Origin: CAYWXV01 sp964462535
Lineage (GTDB): Bacteria > Bacteroidota > Ignavibacteria > OLB7
DNA: 64,000 bases
Assembly: GCA_964462535.1 (NCBI GenBank)
Contig: CAYWXV010000001.1
Span: forward strand, 248,001 to 312,000
Direction: 5' to 3'
How positions within the stretch are numbered: the first letter of the stretch is position 1; each line of letters begins with the position of its first letter. The notes beneath the pieces were generated by a model. That model saw nothing but the letters and a program-made list of their open reading frames with translations. It was not told the origin of the DNA and did not search any database. A program made the position numbers and the translations under genes. Shown in pieces: positions 44,513 through 52,988 of this stretch.

Positions 44513-45571
44513 CTACGTCGGAAGCGCAAACCGAAATGTGCTCCCAACGCCCTGCTCGCTCTCGACCTCGATAGCCGAACCGTGCTTCTCGAGAATGTGT
44601 TTCACGATCGCCAAACCCAGGCCACTACCACCGACAGCCCTTGACCTATCGCGATTTACACGATAGAATCGCTCGAAGATTCTCCCAAGATCCTGTTGCG
44701 GAATTCCGATCCCGGTGTCGGATACGGAAATCACTCCTTTGCCCGACGAACGGGTGGCACGTACGATGACGTTCCCACCCGGGCGGTTGTACTTGATGGC
44801 ATTCTCAAGAAGGTTTACCACCACCTGCTTCAGACGTTCGCGATCTCCGAGTACCAGCAACTCAGCCCCGTCCTGTTCAACCTCGAGCTGGAGATGGACG
44901 GAGGACATCTCGGCTGTGGGCAGGACTTCGCTAATCAGAGTCTTCAGGAATTCCGAGAGATCGAAGTACCTCATGCTCATGCGCATCTCACCAGACTCGA
45001 TGCGAGAGATCTCGATGAGATCCGCGAGGAGCGTGTGCAGCCTGAGAACGTTCTGGTGGGCTTTGTGCAGAAAGTCATCGCGGACGTCAATGTCGTCGAC
45101 TGCGCCATCTATTAACGTCTCCAGATACCCTTGCACGGAGAAGATGGGGGTTCGCAGCTCGTGAGATACGTTCCCGATGAACTCGCTTCGTACCCTTGCC
45201 AGCCTCCGCATCTCGTCTATGTCGGCACGTGCTCTCGCCGCCATTCCGTTGAACGCTTCGCATACCTCGCGCACTTCCAGGTCCTCTACGCCATCGACAC
45301 GCAGGTCACGCTCAAGATCGCCGCGCGCGATGTCGTGAGCGGTGCGCGCGATTGATGAAAGGTTGCGTGTAAGGCGGTGGGACGTTCTCCGAATCCTGAC
45401 GTAGCCAAGCACCCCCAGCGCGCCTGCTGCAGCGATCATCAGCCAGAAGTAGACGGATGGATCGACGTCAGCGACGATTGGTAGGAGGCCGGCTCCAATC
45501 ACGACAACAACCAGCGCGGAGAGTTGCTGGAACGATGCCGCATCGAGTCGTTGCCTGAGGGTTGGGATCAT
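44513..45571 (-). CDS. Sensor histidine kinase, PhoR-like
   Basis: A 352-residue kinase with two N-terminal helices (about 18-35 and 42-60), a HAMP-like region (NLSSIARTAHDIARGDLERDLRVDG), HisKA with phospho-acceptor His137 in GNVSHELRTPIFSVQGYLE, and an HATPase_c domain with N box NLLENAIKYNRPGG, G1 box VSDTGIGIP, F box FERFYRV and G2 box GSGLGLAIVKHI. There is almost no periplasmic loop, so it probably senses the membrane or a partner. It lies 71 bases after the response regulator gene on the same strand. GTG at 45583 is an alternative start. Confidence 0.92.
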   Translation of the reverse strand: MIPTLRQRLDAASFQQLSALVVVVIGAGLLPIVADVDPSVYFWLMIAAAGALGVLGYVRIRRTSHRLTRNLSSIARTAHDIARGDLERDLRVDGVEDLEVREVCEAFNGMAARARADIDEMRRLARVRSEFIGNVSHELRTPIFSVQGYLETLIDGAVDDIDVRDDFLHKAHQNVLRLHTLLADLIEISRIESGEMRMSMRYFDLSEFLKTLISEVLPTAEMSSVHLQLEVEQDGAELLVLGDRERLKQVVVNLLENAIKYNRPGGNVIVRATRSSGKGVISVSDTGIGIPQQDLGRIFERFYRVNRDRSRAVGGSGLGLAIVKHILEKHGSAIEVESEQGVGSTFRFALPT

Positions 45572-45642
45572 GTCACGCGTCACTTCGGGTGTTCATAACG
45601 GATCGAAGTTACGCTACGGAGGCACAGGACCGCCATCGGGTA

Positions 45643-46341
45643 CTACTGTGCACGAAAGCGATATCCAACGCCTTTGACCGTTTCGATAAGACCCGATTGA
45701 TCGGCAAGCTTCTCGCGAATCTTTGATACGTGGACATCAACGGTTCTATCCACAACGTAGACGTTCTCGCCCCAGATCCTGTTCAGGAGCGCCTCCCGAG
45801 AGAAGACCTTTCCGGGATTGGACGCCAGGAAGGCCAGCAACTCAAACTCCTTCTTGGGGAAGAAGGTCTCCGCTCCATGAATTCGGACCGTGTAGTTCTG
45901 GCGATTGATTTCGAGCTCGCCAACGGCAAGCACCTCGGGCATGACGATCGTTTCCGTCCGGACTGATTCGGCGCTCCGACGCAGAACCGATCGCACACGG
46001 GCCATAAGGACCCGGGGGGAGATCGGCTTTTGGATGTAGTCGTCTGCCCCAAGTTCGAGTCCGTGGATCTGATCGAGTTCTCCCGTGCGGGCAGTCAGGA
46101 ACACGATTGGTGTACCAGTGTTTGGGCCGTCGGCGCGAATTCGACGACACACTTCGAAACCGTCCAGCCCGGGCATCATCACGTCCAGAATGAGCAGATC
46201 AAACGGCGAAACAGAGGTCTTCCCGATCGCGAGTGAGCCATCGAGCGCGGTCTCCACTCTATATCCTTCCTTCTCCAGATTGTACTGGAGCAGGTCCAGG
46301 ATATCCTCCTCATCATCCACGACTAGTATTGATTTTGGCAT
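45643..46341 (-). CDS. OmpR/PhoB-family response regulator
   Basis: The receiver domain (1-120) carries the acidic pair in VVDDEED, phospho-acceptor Asp53 in LLILDVMMPG, Thr in FLTARTG and Lys in YIQKPIS. The winged-helix DNA-binding domain (about 138-232) has LLAFLASNPGKVFSRE and RTVDVHVSKIREKL. It pairs with the PhoR-like kinase downstream. The open frame extends back to 46596, but MPKSILVVDDEED at 46341 is the typical start. A -7 element without a clear -33 lies upstream, as in activator-dependent promoters. Confidence 0.95.
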   Translation of the reverse strand: MPKSILVVDDEEDILDLLQYNLEKEGYRVETALDGSLAIGKTSVSPFDLLILDVMMPGLDGFEVCRRIRADGPNTGTPIVFLTARTGELDQIHGLELGADDYIQKPISPRVLMARVRSVLRRSAESVRTETIVMPEVLAVGELEINRQNYTVRIHGAETFFPKKEFELLAFLASNPGKVFSREALLNRIWGENVYVVDRTVDVHVSKIREKLADQSGLIETVKGVGYRFRAQ

Positions 46342-46377
46342 TGAACGTACATCAGTGGTGATACGGCACCAGCGACG

Positions 46378-46385
46378 CAAACCTA
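46378..46385 (-). promoter_or_regulatory. Putative -7 element of the response regulator/kinase operon
   Basis: TAGGTTTG on the minus strand (46385-46378) matches TAnnTTTG exactly, 36 bases before the ATG. No TTG lies 19-21 bases upstream, which would suit autoregulation by the PhoB-like regulator; this is inference. Confidence 0.35.
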
Positions 46386-46539
46386 GCACGCCGCGATGTG
46401 GTGCAGCGCGCGTATTGTCCGCTTCCGGCGTGAAGATTTCGTAATGTGTGAGAGACGGAACGTCTGCCAGGTTCGATGCTGGAGCAGCCTCTCCATGAGG
46501 TGAGTGCCGCCACAAAGTGTTAACACGGGAGGTTTTCCG

Positions 46540-46571
46540 TTGGCCGAATCGAAGCCGCCCCTGTATGTTTG
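46540..46571 (+). promoter_or_regulatory. Putative promoter of the ATP synthase operon
   Basis: TTG (46540-46542), 21-base spacer, TATGTTTG (46564-46571), a perfect -7 element. The predicted start of transcription, near 46578, leaves a leader of about 50 bases before atpZ. Confidence 0.6.
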
Positions 46572-46624
46572 CCGTCTGATCAGCGGGCTGGCGCAAACGC
46601 CTACCGGGCGATTCCAGTCAGAAT

Positions 46625-46873
46625 GTGACAGATATGGAGCCGCGAAAGGATCCACGGACGGTCTATCAGGAGATGGGGCCCTATATGGCGATGGGGGGAC
46701 AGCTGGCGCTCTCCATGGTCGGATTCGGCGCCATCGGATATTTCGCCGACGCGCGATTCGGTACACATCCGTGGCTGTTGCTTGCGGGACTCTTGCTAGG
46801 TGCCGCAGGTGGGATGATCAAGCTGATCCGCACAGCCCTCGGCGCCGGTGGCAAGAGTGGGACCAAGGGCTGA
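46625..46873 (+). CDS. atpZ: AtpZ/AtpI-family ATP synthase-associated small membrane protein
   Basis: An 82-residue protein with two membrane helices (MAMGGQLALSMVGFGAIGYFAD and PWLLLAGLLLGAAGGMIKLI). The spacing and G..G pattern match the AtpZ family (F0F1-ATPase subunit, putative Mg2+/Ca2+ transport) found at the head of atp operons. The start is GTG at 46625 or ATG at 46634. Its exact job, c-ring assembly or magnesium supply, is not settled for the family. Confidence 0.8.
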   Translation: MTDMEPRKDPRTVYQEMGPYMAMGGQLALSMVGFGAIGYFADARFGTHPWLLLAGLLLGAAGGMIKLIRTALGAGGKSGTKG

Positions 46874-46886
46874 CGACATAAAATGA

Positions 46887-47339
46887 ATGCGCTTCACATT
46901 CCTTAAGACCGCTGCCCTCATTACGGCGATCCTTGCGCTGTTGCTTGCATACCCCATGTATGCATGGATCGACCGCGACATGGGGACGGCGATTCTCGTG
47001 TCCGGCGCAATCGCGATCACGAATGTCACCGTGGGCGTGCTGATCCTCGAGTACGCATTTGACAAACCGACCGGTCTCTTCATGGGGATCGTGTTCGGCA
47101 GCATGATCGGACGAAGCGTCATCGTGCTCATCGTCTTCTTCGTCCTCCTAGTGACAGGATCCTACCATCGCGCGTCACTCGCCCTCTCGCTGATGGGCTT
47201 TCACGTCATCTTCATGGTGGCAGAGATCGTATACGTGCTCAAGCAGTTCAGTCGCCGCAGGCTGGACGACCTGATCAAGAAAGAGCGTCAGCGACGTGTT
47301 CGAATGTCGGTCGATCGTCAGCGTCGACTTTCCTCATAA
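46887..47339 (+). CDS. Four-helix membrane protein, AtpI-like position
   Basis: A 150-residue protein with four hydrophobic segments (about 6-25, 33-55, 63-90, 95-118) and a highly basic C-terminal tail (SRRRLDDLIKKERQRRVRMSVDRQRR). It sits between atpZ and atpB, 14 and 12 bases away, where AtpI-like proteins occur, but I see no diagnostic motif. An assembly role for the ATP synthase membrane sector is inferred from position only. Confidence 0.7.
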   Translation: MRFTFLKTAALITAILALLLAYPMYAWIDRDMGTAILVSGAIAITNVTVGVLILEYAFDKPTGLFMGIVFGSMIGRSVIVLIVFFVLLVTGSYHRASLALSLMGFHVIFMVAEIVYVLKQFSRRRLDDLIKKERQRRVRMSVDRQRRLSS

Positions 47340-47350
47340 CGACCTACTTC

Positions 47351-48376
47351 ATGAACGACCCGCAGCTACTCCCCCTTCTGGCCCAGAACGATGGGCACGA
47401 GGCACCTCACCAGGAGGGGCACGAAGGTGTGGACACGGCAACAGCCAACCTCCCATCAGGAAAGATCTTCAACAAAGTCCTCAGTTCCCTCGGTGACCAC
47501 CACGAAATCACCATCGGTAACGCAGAGATCCTCGCTTTGCCGCACATCATCGTGGATGGCGGTGTTCACTTCTACGCGAATGAACATGCAATGGAGGAGG
47601 GAGGTCTGTTCAAGATGGACATGAAGCACCACACGGTGCGCGTGGTCGATGGGAAGCCTCCGGCACTCGATATGTCGGTGACGAGCCTTGTCTTCTTCCA
47701 GTGGGTGTCGATCGCACTTCTCCTGGCGGCCCTGATTCCAATGGGGCGCCGGTATAAGAAGGCGGGCATCAGGCCGCCGCGCGGTCTGTTCAACGTACTC
47801 GAGTTGGTGGTGGTGTGGGTCCGTGACGACATGGTCAAGGCTAACATCGGAAAGGGCTGGGAGAAGTTGACGCCGATCTTTCTGAGCTTCTTCTTCTTCA
47901 TTCTGACAATGAACGTCGTCGGCCTAATCCCGGGGGGGCATACGGCCACGGGAAGCCTGAACACAACCGCGGCGCTGGCTGGGATGGCGTTCCTCCTGAT
48001 TCAAGCAAAGTCAATACAAGCAATGGGTCTGTGGGGGTGGGTCAAGCACTTGACCGGCGGAACACCGGTCTACATCTGGCCGATCATGATCCCCGTGGAA
48101 ATCATGGGGCTCTTCACGAAGCCGTTTGCACTGTGCATCCGACTCTTCGCAAATATGAGCGCCGGCCACGTGGTTCTTCTCTCACTGATCGGCCTTGTAT
48201 TCGTTGCCAAGGCATTCATTCCCGTAACCATTGCGTTCTCCGTGTTCATTTACACGCTTGAGCTTCTTGTGGTCTTGCTCCAGGCCTACATCTTCACCGT
48301 ATTGACCGCGGTATTCACCGGTATGGGGATGGCGCATGGGCATCATGATGACCATGCGGCGGCAGCTGCACACTAG
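47351..48376 (+). CDS. atpB: ATP synthase F0 subunit a
   Basis: The stator subunit that forms the two proton half-channels against the c-ring. The essential arginine is Arg264 in IRLFANMSAGHVVLL, and ELLVVLLQAYIFTVLTAVF is the last-helix signature. At 341 residues it is longer than E. coli AtpB because of about 110 N-terminal residues before the first helix (about 111-130) that include a hydrophilic, probably periplasmic, domain; such extensions occur in Bacteroidota. The C-terminus ends in a His/Ala-rich tail (HGHHDDHAAAAAH). Confidence 0.95.
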   Translation: MNDPQLLPLLAQNDGHEAPHQEGHEGVDTATANLPSGKIFNKVLSSLGDHHEITIGNAEILALPHIIVDGGVHFYANEHAMEEGGLFKMDMKHHTVRVVDGKPPALDMSVTSLVFFQWVSIALLLAALIPMGRRYKKAGIRPPRGLFNVLELVVVWVRDDMVKANIGKGWEKLTPIFLSFFFFILTMNVVGLIPGGHTATGSLNTTAALAGMAFLLIQAKSIQAMGLWGWVKHLTGGTPVYIWPIMIPVEIMGLFTKPFALCIRLFANMSAGHVVLLSLIGLVFVAKAFIPVTIAFSVFIYTLELLVVLLQAYIFTVLTAVFTGMGMAHGHHDDHAAAAAH

Positions 48377-48522
48377 CATGCGAACCGGCCACGATAAACA
48401 TCTTGAGAACCTTTTTGGACAAGAGCGCGCAAAGTAGAGAGGGTGGAAATCTGTATGTTAGCGCGCCTTGAACAACAATCGTACCAATACACACAGCACA
48501 TCTCAACATTCGGAGAGAACAC

Positions 48523-48750
48523 ATGGACGCTAACGGCTTTGCCTTTCTTGGTGCAGGAATCGGAGCCGGCATTACGGTCCTTGGCGCCGCAAACGGCGTA
48601 GGACGTCTATCGGCTTCGGCCATTGAGGCGATCGGTCGTCAACCGGAGGCCATTGGTGAGATTCGGACAACCATGATCATCGCTGCCGCGCTGATCGAGG
48701 GTATCGCCCTCTTCTCCGAAGTTATCTGCGTTCTTCTCGCCACCAAGTAA
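48523..48750 (+). CDS. atpE: ATP synthase F0 subunit c
   Basis: A 75-residue hairpin of two helices. The loop GRQPEAIGEIR joins them and Glu59 (AALIEGIALF) is the ion-binding carboxylate. The residues after Glu59 (Gly-Ile) are not the Ser-Thr seen in sodium-type rings, so proton coupling is likely. A 146-base leader separates it from atpB; it contains no gene, and only a poor -7 like sequence (TATGTTAG at 48454). Confidence 0.96.
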   Translation: MDANGFAFLGAGIGAGITVLGAANGVGRLSASAIEAIGRQPEAIGEIRTTMIIAAALIEGIALFSEVICVLLATK

Positions 48751-48775
48751 CCACGACGCCTGGAGTTAAGGCCAG

Positions 48776-49276
48776 ATGTCAAACTTCCTCGATCTCAACT
48801 GGGGACCGATCCTTTGGACGGTCCTGAACTTTTCCCTCCTGGCGATTCTCTTGCGCATCCTGGCGTGGAAGCCGGTTCTTGCAGCCCTCGAGAATCGTGA
48901 GCGGTCGATTTCCGAAGCTCTCGATCGCGCTGAACAGGCGCGCATCGAGGCCGATCGCGTGCTTGCAGAGAACCACAAGGCTCTCGCCAGGGTGGAGGAC
49001 GAATCGCAGAAGATGCTTCGCGACAGCCGCGATTACGCTTCACGCCTTCAGGCCGAGGCGCACGAAAAGGCCCAGGAGGACGCGCGGAAACTCATGGCCC
49101 AGGCCCGCGAGGACATAGAGCACCTCAAGCAGCAGGCGCTTAACGAGCTCCGCGTCGAAGTGGCACAGATCGCAGTTGGCGCGGCGGAAAAGATCCTTGG
49201 CGAACGCCTCGACGTGGACCGCTCTCGCAAACTGGTCGACGACTACTTCAAGGGTACCGTTCAGGCCTCCAACTAG
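48776..49276 (+). CDS. atpF: ATP synthase F0 subunit b
   Basis: The peripheral stalk subunit: one N-terminal helix (LNWGPILWTVLNFSLLAILLRIL, about 6-28) followed by WKPVLAALENRERSISEAL and a long charged coiled coil to residue 160. The 166-residue length is normal. It starts 25 bases after atpE and ends 19 before atpH. Confidence 0.95.
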   Translation: MSNFLDLNWGPILWTVLNFSLLAILLRILAWKPVLAALENRERSISEALDRAEQARIEADRVLAENHKALARVEDESQKMLRDSRDYASRLQAEAHEKAQEDARKLMAQAREDIEHLKQQALNELRVEVAQIAVGAAEKILGERLDVDRSRKLVDDYFKGTVQASN

Positions 49277-49295
49277 TACCTCCTCTACACGAACC

Positions 49296-49844
49296 ATGAC
49301 GTCAAGCAGAGTCGCGCTCCGGTATGCGCGAGCGATTATCGACCTGTCACAGGAAGGTGATTCGACAGAGGTCGTTCACGAGGACTTTCGTACCGTGCGG
49401 GAGGCCGTCAGGGGGTCGATTGACCTTCGTCATCTCCTTGACTCTCCGGTTGTGGATGATCATGTCAAGGAGCAGATCCTTGTCGCGATTTTCAGGGACA
49501 AAGTTGGTGAGCTCGTTCTTCGGTTTATTAGTCTGCTTGCCCGCAAGGGGCGCGCTCGAGACATCCCGGCCATCATTGATGCGTTCGAACGCCTCCGTGA
49601 CGTCCAGCGGAACGAGGTGCCGGCAATGATCCGCACTGCAGTTGAGTTGCGGGACGATCAACGGGCTACATTGGTGGCCTACCTGTCCCGAATCAGCAGC
49701 CGGACCGTGCGACCAACATGGTTGGTCGATCATTCGCTGATTGGCGGCTTCACCGCGACGTTTGATGACACGCTCGTGGACGCCTCGGTACGCAATCAGC
49801 TGGAACGCCTTCGAGCGTCCTTCGTGTACGGGTCATCCAACTGA
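49296..49844 (+). CDS. atpH: ATP synthase F1 subunit delta
   Basis: A 182-residue delta subunit linking F1 to the b stalk. The start SSRVALRYARAIIDLSQE and the C-terminal DHSLIGGFTATFDDTLVDASVRNQLERLR are family blocks. The frame extends back to 49176 within atpF, but the ATG at 49296 begins the homology. A GC-rich hairpin follows the stop. Confidence 0.93.
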   Translation: MTSSRVALRYARAIIDLSQEGDSTEVVHEDFRTVREAVRGSIDLRHLLDSPVVDDHVKEQILVAIFRDKVGELVLRFISLLARKGRARDIPAIIDAFERLRDVQRNEVPAMIRTAVELRDDQRATLVAYLSRISSRTVRPTWLVDHSLIGGFTATFDDTLVDASVRNQLERLRASFVYGSSN

Positions 49845-49855
49845 TCGGCCCCGTG

Positions 49856-49881
49856 GCCCCCTTCGCTCGATGGGGGCTTTG
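49856..49881 (+). terminator. Hairpin between atpH and atpA
   Basis: GCCCCC/GGGGGC stem (49856-49861 with 49872-49877), 10-base loop, then TTTG. It is short, so partial attenuation inside the operon or RNA stability is more likely than full termination. Confidence 0.35.
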
Positions 49882-49925
49882 TGCATCTATAGCATAGTCA
49901 ACGTTTCCCCACGAATGGAAAAGAC

Positions 49926-51479
49926 ATGGTAGAAGTTCGTCCCGACGAGATCACGGCGATTCTCCGCCAGCAGCTCAGCAACTTTCAATCCGAGTCCGAC
50001 ACGTACGAGGTCGGAACGGTTCTCCAGGTTGGTGATGGCGTTGCTCGCATCTACGGCCTAAAGAATTGCCTTGCCGCCGAGTTGATCGAGTTCCCGAATG
50101 GTGTCACCGGCATGGCCCTCAACCTTGAAGAGGACAATGTTGGCTGCATCCTCTTCGGTGACGACAAGCTTGTCAACGAAGGGGACACGGTGCGGCGTTC
50201 AGGGAAGGTGGCTTCCGTCCCTGTTGGGGAAGCGCTCCTGGGACGTGTCGTCAACCCGCTTGGTGTACCGATCGACGGTCGTGGCCCAATAAACACGGAG
50301 GCCACACTGCCTATCGAGCGCAAGGCTACCGGTGTTGTCACACGATACCCTGTAAACGAGCCCCTGCAGACCGGGATCAAGGCAATTGATGCAATGATTC
50401 CCATTGGTCGCGGGCAGCGCGAACTGATAATTGGTGACAGGCAGACGGGAAAGACTGCCGTTGCGATCGACACAATCATCAACCAGCGGTACACGCATAC
50501 ACCCGAAGCAAAGGCTCGCGGCATCGATCCAGTCTATTGCGTGTACGTCTCGATCGGGCAGAAGGCCTCGACAGTCGCAAACACTGTCTCGATTCTGAAA
50601 GAGCACGGCGCAATGGATTACACCATTGTCGTCGTCGCTGGCGCATCCGATCCTGCTCCTCTCCAGTTCATCGCTCCGTACGCTGGAGCGTCGATGGGAG
50701 AGTACTTCCGCGACTCGGGAAGGCATGCTCTCGCTGTTTACGACGACCTTTCGAAGCAGGCAGCTGCCTATCGGCAGGTTTCGCTCCTTCTCCGTCGACC
50801 CCCTGGACGCGAGGCCTACCCCGGAGACGTCTTCTACCTCCACAGTCGCCTGTTGGAGCGTGCAGCCAAGCTTGACAAGGAGTATGGCGGCGGCTCACTT
50901 ACCGCCCTTCCCGTTATCGAAACCCAGGAGTCGGATCCTTCGGCCTATATCCCTACCAACGTGATTTCAATCACGGATGGGCAGATCTACCTCATGCCTG
51001 GTCTTTTCAACGCAGGCGTCCGTCCCGCGATCAACGTCGGCATCTCCGTTTCCCGCGTGGGTGGAAATGCACAGATCAAGGGCATGAAGAAGGTGGCCGG
51101 TACGTTGAAGCTCGACCTGGCACAGTACAGGGAGCTTGAGGCGTTCGCCAAGTTCGGGTCCGATCTCGACAAGTCAACCCAGCAGCTTCTTCGTCGTGGG
51201 TCGCGTCTGGTGGAGCTTCTGAAGCAGGGGCAGTATCAACCCGTTCCGGTCGAAGAACAGGTGGCAGCTATCTGGGCGGGAACCAGCGGATACTTCGATG
51301 GGATCCCCGTCGACGACGTGCGCCGTTGGGAAGCGGAGTTTCTGGACTACCTCCGCGTGAAGTACTCGGATCTTCTCCCATCGATTGCGGATAAGAAGGA
51401 GTTGACGCCTGATATCGTGTCGACGTTGAGGGAGGCTGCGGATGGCTTTAACGAGGGATTCTCTCCGACAGTGGTGTAG
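49926..51479 (+). CDS. atpA: ATP synthase F1 subunit alpha
   Basis: The 517-residue non-catalytic nucleotide-binding subunit. Walker A is GDRQTGKT (170-177), followed by QRYTHTPEAKARGIDPVYCVYVSIGQKASTVA and the alpha-specific SVSRVGGNAQIKGMKKVAGTLKLDLAQYRELEAFAKFGSDLD, cited in parts as residues about 370-415. The start VRPDEITAILRQQLSNFQ is normal. atpG follows 44 bases later. The beta and epsilon genes are not in the operon. Confidence 0.98.
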   Translation: MVEVRPDEITAILRQQLSNFQSESDTYEVGTVLQVGDGVARIYGLKNCLAAELIEFPNGVTGMALNLEEDNVGCILFGDDKLVNEGDTVRRSGKVASVPVGEALLGRVVNPLGVPIDGRGPINTEATLPIERKATGVVTRYPVNEPLQTGIKAIDAMIPIGRGQRELIIGDRQTGKTAVAIDTIINQRYTHTPEAKARGIDPVYCVYVSIGQKASTVANTVSILKEHGAMDYTIVVVAGASDPAPLQFIAPYAGASMGEYFRDSGRHALAVYDDLSKQAAAYRQVSLLLRRPPGREAYPGDVFYLHSRLLERAAKLDKEYGGGSLTALPVIETQESDPSAYIPTNVISITDGQIYLMPGLFNAGVRPAINVGISVSRVGGNAQIKGMKKVAGTLKLDLAQYRELEAFAKFGSDLDKSTQQLLRRGSRLVELLKQGQYQPVPVEEQVAAIWAGTSGYFDGIPVDDVRRWEAEFLDYLRVKYSDLLPSIADKKELTPDIVSTLREAADGFNEGFSPTVV

Positions 51480-51523
51480 ACTCGTCCTCTGCCTAATACC
51501 TACGGTACAGACACAGGAACACG

Positions 51524-52408
51524 ATGGCCAAATACCGCGAGATACGCGCCCGAATTCACGGGGTCGATAACACAGCAAAGATCACGCAGGCAATGAAGAT
51601 GGTTGCCGCGGCCAAGTTGCGCCGCGCGCAGGACGCCATCATTGCCGCGCGTCCCTATGGTGGGAAGCTCCGCGAGATGCTGCAGTTCCTTGCCTCGAAC
51701 ATGGAGACGACGGTCTCCCCGTTGCTTGAGACACGAGACCTGAAGCGCGTGTGTATTGTCGTCGTAGCTGCGGACCGCGGGCTATGCGGCGCCTTCAACA
51801 GTAATATTCTGAAGACGGCCGTTCATCGAATCGAGGATGAGTACGGGGCACTGGCCACCGAGGGGAACGTAGACCTGATCCCCGTTGGGAAGCGGGCGGT
51901 TGACTTCTTTGCGCGTCGCAGGTACAATGTTATCGATGCCTTCCCCGGTGTTTTCAACACCCTTGAATTCGCTTCGGCACGGACGGTCGTTGATCGTGTG
52001 CGTCGTGGTTTCGTAGATGGTGAGTTCGACAGGGTGGAGGTGATTTACAACGAATTCAAGTCGGTCGTGAAGCAGAATGTCGTCGTTGATCAGTTCCTCC
52101 CAATCCCCAGGCTCGCGTCGCAGTCTGAAAAGATGGGACTCTTCATCGACTACATCTTTGAACCATCGCGCGAAGCCATACTCGAGGCGCTCCTCCCCAA
52201 GCACCTCAACACACAGCTCTGGAACGCGTTGCTCGAGTCGAATGCTGCTGAGCAAGGGGCGCGAATGACCGCCATGGAGAACGCGACGAAGAACGCGAAG
52301 GATTTGGTCCGATCGCTCAAACTTGCCTACAACAAGGCTCGACAGACGGCGATCACTACCGAGATCCTGGAGATTGTGTCGGGTGCGAATGCGCTGAACG
52401 CTCAGTAG
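51524..52408 (+). CDS. atpG: ATP synthase F1 subunit gamma
   Basis: The 294-residue rotor shaft subunit. The start MAKYREIRARIHGVDNTAKITQAMKMVAAAKLRRAQ and the C-terminal RMTAMENATKNAKDLVRSLKLAYNKARQTAITTEILEIVSGANAL are unmistakable. It is the last gene of this operon; a strong terminator follows. Confidence 0.97.
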   Translation: MAKYREIRARIHGVDNTAKITQAMKMVAAAKLRRAQDAIIAARPYGGKLREMLQFLASNMETTVSPLLETRDLKRVCIVVVAADRGLCGAFNSNILKTAVHRIEDEYGALATEGNVDLIPVGKRAVDFFARRRYNVIDAFPGVFNTLEFASARTVVDRVRRGFVDGEFDRVEVIYNEFKSVVKQNVVVDQFLPIPRLASQSEKMGLFIDYIFEPSREAILEALLPKHLNTQLWNALLESNAAEQGARMTAMENATKNAKDLVRSLKLAYNKARQTAITTEILEIVSGANALNAQ

Positions 52409-52431
52409 CAACGCAACCGCCAGTTCGTTGA

Positions 52432-52472
52432 ACGGCGGCAGAGCCCGAGCGGAGGGCTTTGCCGCCGTTTGT
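52432..52472 (+). terminator. Terminator of the ATP synthase operon
   Basis: A 15-bp stem (52432-52446 with 52454-52468, one G-U pair) and 7-base loop GAGCGGA, then TTG. The stem is very stable although the T run is short. Confidence 0.8.
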
Positions 52473-52533
52473 ACTATGTTCGTCACTCATTACGTTCCTG
52501 CAACCGTTTATCTACCACGTTTCTTCCTTGACT

Positions 52534-52986
52534 ATGTCGTTAAATCAGCAAGTCGTTGACGATATGAAGAGTGCTCTCCGTGATGGCGACAAGGTCCGCC
52601 TGGAGACGCTTCGAATGCTCCGCGCCTCCTTCCTCGAGCTTGAAAAGAGCGGGCAGGACGTCACGCCGGACAGGGAAATGGCGGTCGTGATCAAGCACGC
52701 AAAAGGGCGCAAAGAGGCCGCAGACATGTACCGACAGGCGGGCAGGGAGGACCTGGCAGCCAAGGAAGAGGCCGAACGTGCAATCATCGAAGAGTACCTC
52801 CCCAAGCAAATGTCGGACGATGAGATTGTCGAGGAGTTGAGATCGATTATCCTGGCGACGGGCGCGTCATCTCCGGCCGACTTCAAGCTTGTGATGCCGC
52901 GAGCGGCGGCCACCACGAAGGGGCGCGCGGACGGTGCACGCGTCTCCGCATTGTTGAAAGCTCTCCTATCGAATTCGGGAACCTGA
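52534..52986 (+). CDS. GatB/YqeY domain-containing protein
   Basis: A 150-residue YqeY-family protein. LNQQVVDDMKSALRDGDKVRLETLRMLRASFLELE opens it and IIEEYLPKQMSDDEI and VMPRAAATTKGRADGARVSALLKALL complete the pattern. The domain resembles the tRNA-binding tail of GatB and is linked to tRNA-dependent amidotransfer, but its real role is unclear. The ATG at 52534 was preferred to the upstream frame. mutS2 starts 2 bases after the stop. Confidence 0.92.
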   Translation: MSLNQQVVDDMKSALRDGDKVRLETLRMLRASFLELEKSGQDVTPDREMAVVIKHAKGRKEAADMYRQAGREDLAAKEEAERAIIEEYLPKQMSDDEIVEELRSIILATGASSPADFKLVMPRAAATTKGRADGARVSALLKALLSNSGT

Positions 52987-52988
52987 AC

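Noticed and set aside
52475..52482. TATGTTCG upstream of yqeY as a promoter
   Set aside because: No TTG lies 17-23 bases upstream; the TTTG copies there belong to the atp terminator and are only 3-13 bases away.
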